From RGIG8597 sp045133795 (GTDB lineage Bacteria > Spirochaetota > GWE2-31-10): a DNA stretch of 33,247 bases. Location: NCBI GenBank assembly GCA_045133795.1, contig JBGUUT010000034.1:1-33247 (forward strand). Reading direction: 5' to 3'. Position 1 is the stretch's first letter, and every line of letters begins with the position of its first letter. Below are positions 25,183-32,904 of this stretch, in pieces. Both the position numbers and the translations under genes were made by a program. Below the pieces are notes generated by a model. It had not been told where the DNA came from, did not search any database, and saw nothing but the letters and a program-made list of their open reading frames with translations.

Positions 25183-25584
25183 TTATATATTTTTCTTTTT
25201 AGCTTCGATAAGAGTACGTATAACTTCCGGTTGCATCATTTCGTTACGCACTTCATCCAGCATTTGTGTCTTTATTGCCAACTTTGTAAGCACCGTCCAT
25301 GCAATTTCCGGATCTTCTCTTATTATTTCCAAAAAACTGCTTTTACTCAATTCTTCAACTTCCACTTCATCATCAATAGCAAGAATTGTGGCAGAACGTT
25401 CCAATCCCAAAATCATAGATAATTCTCCGAAAATATCTCCGGGATAGATTTTTCCGCAATCGAGAACCGAATTATTTGCCGACCTGGTAATAGAACATCG
25501 CCCCTTTCTTAATATATAAAGATTTTTATTTTTATTATCACCCTGACGAACAAGAATATTACCTTTCTTAAATATTTTTCTCAA
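25183..25584 (-). CDS. Stand-alone cyclic-nucleotide-binding domain protein
   Basis: A 133-residue protein that is nearly all one CAP/CNB-type beta-roll: strands such as ILVRQGDNKNKNLYILRKG and a phosphate-binding cassette FGELSMILGLERSATI (52-67) with the conserved E54 and R63. A C-terminal helix follows (WTVLTKLAIKTQMLDEVRN) with no DNA-binding or enzymatic domain. The start is TTG at 25584, supported by AGGAGG five bases before it. It leads the operon that continues with the ROK kinase, the Ppx-like protein and PPK. It might sense cAMP or c-di-GMP-like ligands and act by protein contact; the ligand is unknown. Confidence 0.85.
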   Translation of the reverse strand: MRKIFKKGNILVRQGDNKNKNLYILRKGRCSITRSANNSVLDCGKIYPGDIFGELSMILGLERSATILAIDDEVEVEELSKSSFLEIIREDPEIAWTVLTKLAIKTQMLDEVRNEMMQPEVIRTLIEAKKKNI

Positions 25585-25654
25585 AACGTCCTCCTAAAAA
25601 ATAGTTTTCATTCTAAAAAAACATGATTTTCTTCATTAATAAATGAATCTCGAA

Positions 25655-25683
25655 ATAATAAGAGAATTGATATCTAAAATCAA
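25655..25683 (-). promoter_or_regulatory. Candidate promoter of the cNMP-ROK-ppx-ppk operon
   Basis: On the - strand: TTGATT at 25683-25678, a 17-base spacer, and TATTAT at 25660-25655. Transcription would start near 25648, leaving a leader of about 64 bases before the TTG start. It is divergent from the promoter of the TPR-Clp gene. Confidence 0.5.
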
Positions 25684-25756
25684 GTAATGAACAATTTTAT
25701 TAATGTTTAATAATCAAAAAAATTAATCAATAAGGTATTTTAATGTTTTGATTTTA

Positions 25757-25765
25757 TGATATAAA
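25757..25765 (+). promoter_or_regulatory. Candidate extended -10 promoter for the TPR-Clp gene
   Basis: TGATATAAA at 25757-25765 is a TGn-extended -10 (hexamer TATAAA 25760-25765) without a good -35. Transcription would start near 25772, giving a leader of about 26 bases that includes a near-perfect Shine-Dalgarno, AAGGAGG, before the ATG at 25798. Confidence 0.4.
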
Positions 25766-25797
25766 AAACCTTTTCATTCATAAGGAGGTTTTAATTT

Positions 25798-28605
25798 ATG
25801 CAGAATATAAAAGATTTAAATACTGAACAGCTTTTTGAAACAGCTAATATGCACCTTTACAATAACAATTACGATGATGCAAAAAATATTTATCTGCATA
25901 TTTTGAAAAAACAACCGAATCATTATATGTCTTATGAAAAGTTAGCAGATTTAGAACTTTTGCAAGGCAATAATGATAATGCAAGAAAATATCTTCATAA
26001 ATATTTAAATATTAATGCTTTAAATTCTGAAATATGGGCTAAGTTAGGTAACAGCTATTTTTATGATCAACAATACATTAAAGCCGTTAAATATTACAAA
26101 AAATCACTTTCTATAGATTCTGATGCTTATTGGGTATATCACAACACAGGTTTGGCACTTATAAAAAGTAATAATAAAAACTCTGCCGCACCCGCTCGAA
26201 CTTGTTTCAAAAGAGCTCTCAGGTTAAACCGTAAATACGTTCCGTCTTTAAACGAGCTCGGACTTTACTATCAGAATTCTTATAACAATGCTAAAGCTAA
26301 AGAATATTTCTTACGAGCTATCAAAATCAGTCCGAATTACAAATACCCGTATTTTAATCTTGCTAAAGTTTACAAAGAATGCGGACAAAATGAACGAGCA
26401 AAAGTTTTTTTATTAAAAGCCATTAAAATTGACCCGGATTATGCAGCTGCATTAAATTATCTGGGAACAATTTGTTATGAAGAAGGCAAATATACTGCTG
26501 CAATGTACAATTACACTCGAGCAATAGAAGCACAGCCGACATTTAAATATGCTTATTATAATATTAGCCTGATATTTGAGCTTGAGGGAAAAATAAAAAA
26601 AGCATATCAGACTCTTGAAAAAGCTAAAGATTGTGACCCGGATTACAATCTGGCAATAAATGAAATGAATCGTTTAGAAACAAGTTTTCCGGATTTAATA
26701 AAAGATTCCGAAAAATTAGAAGACGAAGATTTACTTTCAGAAACTTACATTGAAGATGCAGTAAGAGAAGACAACGAAAAAAATACAGTCAATGTAATTG
26801 CCGGTTATGATGATGAAAAAAACACAACTTCCGGATTCGAACATTTCAGCGAACGTTTCGGAAGAAACATTACCGAATTGGCAAAAAAAGGTAAACTTTT
26901 CCCTGTTCTGGGACGTGAAAATGAAATCAACAGCATTCTTGAAACATTATTTTCTCTAAAAAAGAACAATCCGTTGCTTATCGGAAAAGCAGGAGTCGGA
27001 AAAACCGCAGTCGTTGAAGGTTTGGCACAACGTATCGTACAAGGAAATGTTCCCGATTTTTTTATCGATAAAGAAATTATTGAAATTAATATGGGAATTC
27101 TTGTTGCCGGAACAACATTTCGCGGCGACTTTGAAAAGCGACTAAAAAATATTGTCGAAGAAGTTGCCAAAGACAAAAAAATTATCTTGTTTATCGACGA
27201 AATTCACACATTACTCGGAGCCGGAGAAAGCGGAGGAAGTTCACTCGATGCAGCAAATATTTTAAAACCGGCACTTGCAAAAGGCGAATTAAGATGTATC
27301 GGTGCGACTACCATTGATGAATATTTGAACCTTTTCCAAAAAGACAGTGCCTTAGACAGACGTTTTTTTAAAGTAAAAATAGAAGAACTTGATACAGCCT
27401 CTACTATGAATATATTGCAACATCTTCGAGATACAACATTCAATCACTTCAATGTTGAAATCAGTGACGAACAATTACAATTAATCATAGACTTAGCTAA
27501 TGTACATTTAAAAAACAGAGTTTTTCCGGACAAAGCAATTGATGTTTTGGAAAAAACATTATCACGTGATGCGTTGCGAGGTTTTCAAAAAGTTTCAGAT
27601 GATACAATCCACGGAGTAATAGCCGAATTTGTCGGTTACAGAATGCCGTTAACAAATGAAGAAAACGGCAAAAAAATGGCCGGACTTGCAAAGTATTTAC
27701 AGAAACACTGTTTCGGTCAAGACGAAGCTATTACAAAAATTGCAGCGGCTCTTTGTATTGCCAAAAGCAGTATTTCATTTCATCCGATACGTCCCGACGG
27801 AGTTTTTTTATTTCTCGGAACTTCAGGTATCGGTAAAACTTATCTGGCTCGACAAATAGCACAATATTTATATGGCAGTGAAGAACGCTGTGTTACCATC
27901 AATATGTCAGAATACACAGAACCTCATTCCGTGTCAAAATTAATCGGAAGTCCTCCGGGATATGTTGGACACGAAAATGTTTCATTATTAAATCAATTAA
28001 TGCAAGCCTCGCCTGCCTGTGTTTTACTTTTGGATGAAATTGAAAAAGCTAATATCGAAGTTTTAAAATTATTTCTGCGTATTTTTGAAGAAGGCGTTAT
28101 CAATGACACTTCCGGCAAAACTGTTTATTTTTCAAATGCAACGATTATAATGACATCGAATATTACATTGCAAAACTCAACTATAGGTTTTGACGAAAAA
28201 GCTGACATCGGAATAAATAATCGCTTAAAGGAATATTTTCCGATGGAATTTATTAATCGTATAGACCAAATAATTCCTTTCAAAACAATCGGACGTGATA
28301 CTGCAGCACAAATAGTTCGAGAGCTGTTGGTCGAAAATGCCCGTAAAATGTTTTTAGAACAAGGAATAGACGTTAGTTTCGATGATAAAGTTATCGATTA
28401 TATTGCCGATTTAGGATATGACAAACAAAAAGGTGTAAGAAATCTGGAAAGATTTTTCGAAAAAACAATAATGGACGCCGTAATACGTTCTGAGTTTTAC
28501 CCAAAAAGAAATGCTAAAAATCCACAACTAGGAACTTTCAAGTTGTCTGACGACAAAAGTTCTGTTATTTTACAAATATTTATCCCGACAAAGGAGGAAT
28601 TATGA
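25798..28605 (+). CDS. TPR-repeat protein fused to a Clp/Hsp100 double AAA+ unfoldase
   Basis: A 935-residue fusion. Residues about 10-295 hold seven to eight TPR units (for example YPYFNLAKVYKECGQNERAK). After an acidic linker, the first AAA+ domain has Walker A GKAGVGKT (396-403), pore loop GTTFRGDFE, Walker B LFIDEIH (464-470) and arginine finger DRRF (520-523). The second has Walker A GTSGIGKT (674-681), pore loop GYVG (721-724), Walker B LLLDEIE (743-749), arginine R821 and sensor-2 R881 (GVRNLER). The ClpA/B-type N-domain is replaced by TPRs and the ClpB coiled-coil M-domain is absent. IGF at 796-798 lies where ClpC-type proteins carry the ClpP-binding loop. It overlaps the next gene by four bases. 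It is predicted to unfold TPR-selected clients. Confidence 0.93.
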   Translation: MQNIKDLNTEQLFETANMHLYNNNYDDAKNIYLHILKKQPNHYMSYEKLADLELLQGNNDNARKYLHKYLNINALNSEIWAKLGNSYFYDQQYIKAVKYYKKSLSIDSDAYWVYHNTGLALIKSNNKNSAAPARTCFKRALRLNRKYVPSLNELGLYYQNSYNNAKAKEYFLRAIKISPNYKYPYFNLAKVYKECGQNERAKVFLLKAIKIDPDYAAALNYLGTICYEEGKYTAAMYNYTRAIEAQPTFKYAYYNISLIFELEGKIKKAYQTLEKAKDCDPDYNLAINEMNRLETSFPDLIKDSEKLEDEDLLSETYIEDAVREDNEKNTVNVIAGYDDEKNTTSGFEHFSERFGRNITELAKKGKLFPVLGRENEINSILETLFSLKKNNPLLIGKAGVGKTAVVEGLAQRIVQGNVPDFFIDKEIIEINMGILVAGTTFRGDFEKRLKNIVEEVAKDKKIILFIDEIHTLLGAGESGGSSLDAANILKPALAKGELRCIGATTIDEYLNLFQKDSALDRRFFKVKIEELDTASTMNILQHLRDTTFNHFNVEISDEQLQLIIDLANVHLKNRVFPDKAIDVLEKTLSRDALRGFQKVSDDTIHGVIAEFVGYRMPLTNEENGKKMAGLAKYLQKHCFGQDEAITKIAAALCIAKSSISFHPIRPDGVFLFLGTSGIGKTYLARQIAQYLYGSEERCVTINMSEYTEPHSVSKLIGSPPGYVGHENVSLLNQLMQASPACVLLLDEIEKANIEVLKLFLRIFEEGVINDTSGKTVYFSNATIIMTSNITLQNSTIGFDEKADIGINNRLKEYFPMEFINRIDQIIPFKTIGRDTAAQIVRELLVENARKMFLEQGIDVSFDDKVIDYIADLGYDKQKGVRNLERFFEKTIMDAVIRSEFYPKRNAKNPQLGTFKLSDDKSSVILQIFIPTKEEL

Positions 28606-29432
28606 TTTCAGATATTAAAATTGTTTTATTTCCCGCAGGAGACAACCTTTCATTTAAACAGAAAGAATTTATATTAAAAAAATTCAACAATATTTCTTTA
28701 ACCGAAATTGAAGAATGTATCAAAAATTCAATGACAGAAACCGAAATTTTCGAACTTTGCAAAGAGATTGAAAGTGAAGAAAAATGCAAAGATTTGTTTG
28801 AAACTGCTAAAACTATTTGCGAAATAAAAGATATTAACATTGCTCAATTAGACCGTCTTGCCATGCTCGGAGAAGCATTAGATATAGAAGAATCTTGTAC
28901 CGGATTTGACTTTTCATTTTATGATAAAGACCAACGTAATGACTATATTTTCCAACTCTTGTTGATTCGCTACGCTATAATGTCGACTGTAGTAGAAATC
29001 ATGCCGTTAAATTGTGTTGTTTCATGTTTTGCTTCTTCCTCATTACAAACAATGCTAGCTACAAAAATTGCAAAGCTTTATGATTTTGAACTTGATGTAA
29101 AACATTTCATGAAAATCGCTTCCGGAACAACAGGAATGAGTTTACTTTTCAAAGGTATAGGAAGTGGTATTTCAAAACTACTTCCGTTCAAACTTATTTG
29201 GCGAACTTCTTCGGCTTTTGCTTCATCTTACGCAATCGGTATCGCCGCAAAAGCTTATATCGGAGCTGAAGGAAACATAAATGCAGATAATCTGAAAGGT
29301 ATCTGGGAAAGTGCATTAGAAGAAGGAAAAGATGTTTTCAAACAATTTAAAAGCTATATTTTCCGAAACAAAAAATATTTGATAAACGATTTAAAAAAAT
29401 CACTGACTAACAGTGATACAAAAGAAATTTGA
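28602..29432 (+). CDS. TerB-like plus DUF697-like protein, partner of the TPR-Clp ATPase
   Basis: A 276-residue protein whose ATG overlaps the stop of the Clp-like gene (ATGA), with AAGGAGG before it. Residues about 20-97 are helical with a TerB-like pattern (ELCKEIESEEKC, then LFETAKTICEIKDINIAQLD). Residues about 120-225 resemble the DUF697/YcjF type: VVEIMPLNCVVSCFASSSL, TMLATKIAKLYDFELD, a glycine-rich ISKLLPFKLIW stretch and SYAIGIAAKAYIGAEG. DUF697 regions are often membrane-associated. The C-terminal 45 residues are charged. The assignment is by pattern and moderately sure. Tight coupling implies it works with the ATPase, perhaps as a membrane adaptor. Confidence 0.75.
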   Translation: MISDIKIVLFPAGDNLSFKQKEFILKKFNNISLTEIEECIKNSMTETEIFELCKEIESEEKCKDLFETAKTICEIKDINIAQLDRLAMLGEALDIEESCTGFDFSFYDKDQRNDYIFQLLLIRYAIMSTVVEIMPLNCVVSCFASSSLQTMLATKIAKLYDFELDVKHFMKIASGTTGMSLLFKGIGSGISKLLPFKLIWRTSSAFASSYAIGIAAKAYIGAEGNINADNLKGIWESALEEGKDVFKQFKSYIFRNKKYLINDLKKSLTNSDTKEI

Positions 29433-29453
29433 TTAACTTTCTGATAATAAACC

Positions 29454-29504
29454 AAAATGCACTTTTAAAATTGAATAAATAGATTTTAATAAGTGCATTT
29501 TTTT
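29454..29504 (+). terminator. Rho-independent terminator after the Clp-DUF697 operon
   Basis: AAAATGCACTT (29454-29464) pairs with AAGTGCATTTT (29491-29501); an inner TTAAAAT/ATTTTAA pairing extends the stem. A T-run to 29504 follows. It lies 21 bases after the stop. Confidence 0.88.
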
Positions 29505-29550
29505 GTTTCGTATCCATTTTAATAACTATTGACAGTATTATTCTTATCAA

Positions 29551-29579
29551 TTGACAACTTCCCCCTTTTGTCCTATTAA
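29551..29579 (+). promoter_or_regulatory. Promoter for the metallopeptidase gene
   Basis: TTGACA at 29551-29556, 17 bases, TATTAA at 29574-29579. A start near 29586 leaves only about 13 bases before ATG 29599, right at the ribosome-binding site GAGG (29587-29590). A second TTGACA lies 22 bases upstream at 29529-29534, without a good -10 at the right distance. Confidence 0.55.
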
Positions 29580-29598
29580 TCACACTGAGGTAGTTAAA

Positions 29599-30411
29599 AT
29601 GAATGTTGATCAATTGAAAGAAAAATTATTAATGCTCGAACCGAATGTCAGTGATTTTTTATTAGTTTTTAGTGGTAAAACAAGCAAAAAAGTACACGGA
29701 CTGTACAAACCGGAAACACAAGAAATTATTATTCATAATAAAAACTTTACAGACGATAACGGACTGATTTACACCGGAATTCACGAATTTGCCCACCATA
29801 TTCACCATGTAAAATATGGTCCTTTATTAACAAATCGTTGTCATAACGCCAGATTTTGGCAGATTTTCCATTCCTTGCTAAAAAAAGCCGAAGACTTAGA
29901 AATTTATCAAAATCCATTCCGCACCAACCCGGAATTTATGACGTTAACGCAAAAGATTAAAGATAATTATTTAAAAAACAATGCACAACAAATGAAAGAA
30001 TTAGGACTTTTATTAAAAGATGTTGCACTGCTTTGTGTTAAAAATAACTTATTTTTCGATGACTACGTCGACAGAGAACTAAAATTGCAACACAATACAG
30101 CAAAAACCATAATGCGTATAAGCGAAATGGATTTACCACCTGAAGTTGGTTTTGACAATATGAAAATGATTTCTTCCATTAAAGGTAGTTCTGCTCGTGA
30201 AGAAGCCGTTCAAGCTTTAATGGAAGAAGAAGCAAGTCCCGATACAGTACGCGTTCAAATAAAAGATTCTTCAATGAAAGAAGACGAAAAAGAAGCTTTG
30301 CATGACCCTAAGAAAAAATTGCAAAAAGAAAAAGAAAAAATAGAAAAGTCTATCAAAACATTAAACGAAAAACTTGAAAAAGTAGAAAAAATGATTGAAG
30401 ACTTAGATTAG
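29599..30411 (+). CDS. Zincin metallopeptidase with coiled-coil tail
   Basis: A 270-residue protein. The start is ATG 29599 with GAGG eight bases before it; an earlier TTG at 29551 would overlap the promoter. Residues 34-45 (GLYKPETQEIII) precede the HExxH motif H62-E63-F-A-H66 (IHEFAHHIHH), and a likely third ligand H82 sits in CHNARFWQIF, the arrangement of YgjP/SprT/IrrE-like zincins. The middle (about 130-195) is helical. The C-terminus (225-270) is a Lys/Glu coiled coil (KKLQKEKEKIEKSIKTLNEK). There is no signal peptide, so it is probably cytoplasmic. The target is unknown. It is monocistronic, between two terminators. Confidence 0.82.
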   Translation: MNVDQLKEKLLMLEPNVSDFLLVFSGKTSKKVHGLYKPETQEIIIHNKNFTDDNGLIYTGIHEFAHHIHHVKYGPLLTNRCHNARFWQIFHSLLKKAEDLEIYQNPFRTNPEFMTLTQKIKDNYLKNNAQQMKELGLLLKDVALLCVKNNLFFDDYVDRELKLQHNTAKTIMRISEMDLPPEVGFDNMKMISSIKGSSAREEAVQALMEEEASPDTVRVQIKDSSMKEDEKEALHDPKKKLQKEKEKIEKSIKTLNEKLEKVEKMIEDLD

Positions 30412-30435
30412 CATTTCGATTTATAATATTCAAAA

Positions 30436-30481
30436 AAAAATCTCCTATACTTATCTAAAGTAGATTTTAGGAGATTTTTTT
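30436..30481 (+). terminator. Rho-independent terminator after the metallopeptidase gene
   Basis: AAAAATCTCCTA (30436-30447) pairs with TAGGAGATTTTT (30468-30479) with a T-run at the end. It lies 25 bases after the stop. A further short hairpin, TTTTACT/AGTAAAA at 30534-30551, lies in the gap before the sensor kinase. Confidence 0.88.
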
Positions 30482-30613
30482 ATATTCTCTCCCTTCCTTT
30501 TTTCAAAGTTTTTTTATTAAATACAGTTTAATGTTTTACTTTTTAGTAAAAAAATGTTATTCGAGTAAATCAATATTAAAATATATTTCTTTTATTAAAA
30601 AAAGAGTTTGTAA

Positions 30614-32896
30614 ATGAATATTAGGTCAATCACAACAAAAGTCTTATTAACTTTGATTCTAACAATTATTCTGACATTTTCATTTTTTTTCTATATTTTA
30701 ATGTATTCCCATCGTAACGAAAAATTGCATAAGATAAACCAAGAAGGCAAAGAGGCCATGACTCGTTTATTAATAACCTCTTCGCTATTATATTCTGCAG
30801 AATCAAATGAAAGCAGTATCAATTTTACGGAACATTCTTTTTACAACGAAATGACAATTAATTCTTCGATTCAATCAATCACTCTCTATTCAATAGACAA
30901 CTCATTGAAACTACGTTTTGAACGTAATGAACAATGGACTCCGATACAAGTAAATACAGAACCGAACTTTCAATACGACCCACAAATTATAAATATTTTA
31001 AAAGAAGACGTTATTTTAAAAAAACAAAAAGCCGGAAGTCTCGAAATAATTCTTTCAAACAAGATTATAAATAAAAATAAGTTTGATAATTTTGATGACA
31101 TTATATTTGCAATGCTTTTTATTATAGTTTTTTCATCATTAGTAATTTTTATGTTTTTAGAAATATCAATTATTTCGCCTCTTAAAACATTGATTAAATC
31201 TGTCAAGCAATATCGAGATTCCGGTTATGTCGGAGTAACTCTTGTACCTTCCGGTTCTTCGGAAGATGAAATCAGCCTTTTAATCCATGAATTCAACGAA
31301 CTTATGACTGATTTAACAAAAAGTTTTGAGCATAAAGCATTTTTAATTCGCCAATTAAAACTCAATAATGAAAACATGCAAAAAGAAATCAAAGACCGTA
31401 TTTATGCAGAAAAATCAGAACGTTCAGCTCAAGAATACATGAATACAGTTTTTAATCTTGTTCCGGCAATGCTTGCAATCACAGACGAAGAACTCATGAT
31501 TACCCTAATGAACGAACAAATGCGAAATTTTACAGGAGAAGACTCTGAAAATATAAAAATTCCATTATCTGATATTTTACCTTTTACCGATGATTTGACT
31601 AATTTAATGTATAACTGCCTAAAAGAATGTAAAGTTCAAGTTTTTCAATGTTCTGATAAAAACAAACATTATACCGTTACTTTAAATCCTTTCAAATACA
31701 GAGGAGGTACTCGTGCTATTATCAGACTTGATGACATTACAGATACAATCACAAAAGAAAACGAACTTTTAACCCATTTCAGAATTGAAGATACTAAAAG
31801 ATTGCTTTACCAAATCACACACAATTTCAATAATCTACTCGGAGGAATCACCGGAGCTACATTTCTTGCAAAACTTGAACTTAAAGAATTGGCAGAAGAG
31901 AATCCTGTGCTTCAAGAAATGCTTGATATAATTGAAACAGCCTCTAAAAAAAGTTGCAATCTCATAAAAAAATTATCATTACTGTCATATTGGGACGACG
32001 AAATCACTTCTGAAGTAGATTTATTTGAATTGCTTAATAATATTTTATCTATTTTATCCGCATCTATCCCACAAAAAATAGCAATACATTTTTCCGATAA
32101 CTTACACGGTAAAAAAGCATTAATTCAAGGTAACTTCCGACAATTGGAGCAAATCTTTTTATCTTTAATATTAAATGCCGTTAATGCAATAACAATTGCA
32201 CTTGAAAATAACAAAAGTTCTGAAGGTGAACTAAAAATAAATCTTCTAAAAGAAATTATCGACGACGGTTCTGATTGTTATTGCATAGAAATTCAAGATA
32301 ACGGAATAGGTATTGAAGAAAAAAGACTGAAAACATTATTGGATTCACAATATTTCGATGATAATGAAAATAAAAAAGTTCAAGGTTTAGCTATCTGCAA
32401 AAATTTAATAAAACGACATAACGGCTGGCTCAGTGCCGATTCTCAAATAAATAAAGGTTGTATTTTCAGAGTTTATTTACCAATCATAAAAAAACCAAAA
32501 ACTGTAGACAATACGGAAAAAATACTCCCCAAACCGGAAAATGGAAAAGTAATCCTAGTTATTGATGACAATGAAATGATGTTAAAAATCGCCAGTCAAA
32601 TGTTAAACAAATGCGGGCATAAAATACTTCTTGCAAACAACGGAACCGACGGAATTCAAACATTTAAAAATAATCCTCAGATTTCACTTGTACTTTTAGA
32701 TTTGATAATGCCGGATTTATCCGGATTAGATGTGTTTTATCAATTAAGAAACCTACGCAGTGATATTCCAATAATTTTTATGTCCGGAATAAATGAAAAA
32801 AAAGAACTTACCGATTGTAAGGGGTACAACGGTTTTCTTACTAAACCGTATTCATTAAACGAACTCTCTCGTAAAATCTTTGATGTTTTAAAATAA
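30614..32896 (+). CDS. Hybrid sensor histidine kinase with receiver domain
   Basis: A 760-residue inner-membrane sensor. Transmembrane segments at about 10-32 and 162-184 flank a periplasmic sensor of about 130 residues, followed by a HAMP-like linker, a PAS-like domain (about 275-375) and the kinase core. The phospho-accepting histidine is H403 in ITHNFNNLLGG, the H-box form seen in hybrid kinases. N521 is the N-box (LILNAVNAI), D562 lies in DNGIGI, and GLAICKNLIKRHNGWL is the second G-box region. The C-terminal receiver has D651/D652, phosphorylation site D696 (LLDLIMP), S724 and K744 (TKPY). No partner response regulator or histidine phosphotransfer gene is next to it. The ligand is unknown. 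It converges on the transporter gene with 8 bases between stops. Confidence 0.94.
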   Translation: MNIRSITTKVLLTLILTIILTFSFFFYILMYSHRNEKLHKINQEGKEAMTRLLITSSLLYSAESNESSINFTEHSFYNEMTINSSIQSITLYSIDNSLKLRFERNEQWTPIQVNTEPNFQYDPQIINILKEDVILKKQKAGSLEIILSNKIINKNKFDNFDDIIFAMLFIIVFSSLVIFMFLEISIISPLKTLIKSVKQYRDSGYVGVTLVPSGSSEDEISLLIHEFNELMTDLTKSFEHKAFLIRQLKLNNENMQKEIKDRIYAEKSERSAQEYMNTVFNLVPAMLAITDEELMITLMNEQMRNFTGEDSENIKIPLSDILPFTDDLTNLMYNCLKECKVQVFQCSDKNKHYTVTLNPFKYRGGTRAIIRLDDITDTITKENELLTHFRIEDTKRLLYQITHNFNNLLGGITGATFLAKLELKELAEENPVLQEMLDIIETASKKSCNLIKKLSLLSYWDDEITSEVDLFELLNNILSILSASIPQKIAIHFSDNLHGKKALIQGNFRQLEQIFLSLILNAVNAITIALENNKSSEGELKINLLKEIIDDGSDCYCIEIQDNGIGIEEKRLKTLLDSQYFDDNENKKVQGLAICKNLIKRHNGWLSADSQINKGCIFRVYLPIIKKPKTVDNTEKILPKPENGKVILVIDDNEMMLKIASQMLNKCGHKILLANNGTDGIQTFKNNPQISLVLLDLIMPDLSGLDVFYQLRNLRSDIPIIFMSGINEKKELTDCKGYNGFLTKPYSLNELSRKIFDVLK

Positions 32897-32904
32897 ACTT
32901 CAAA

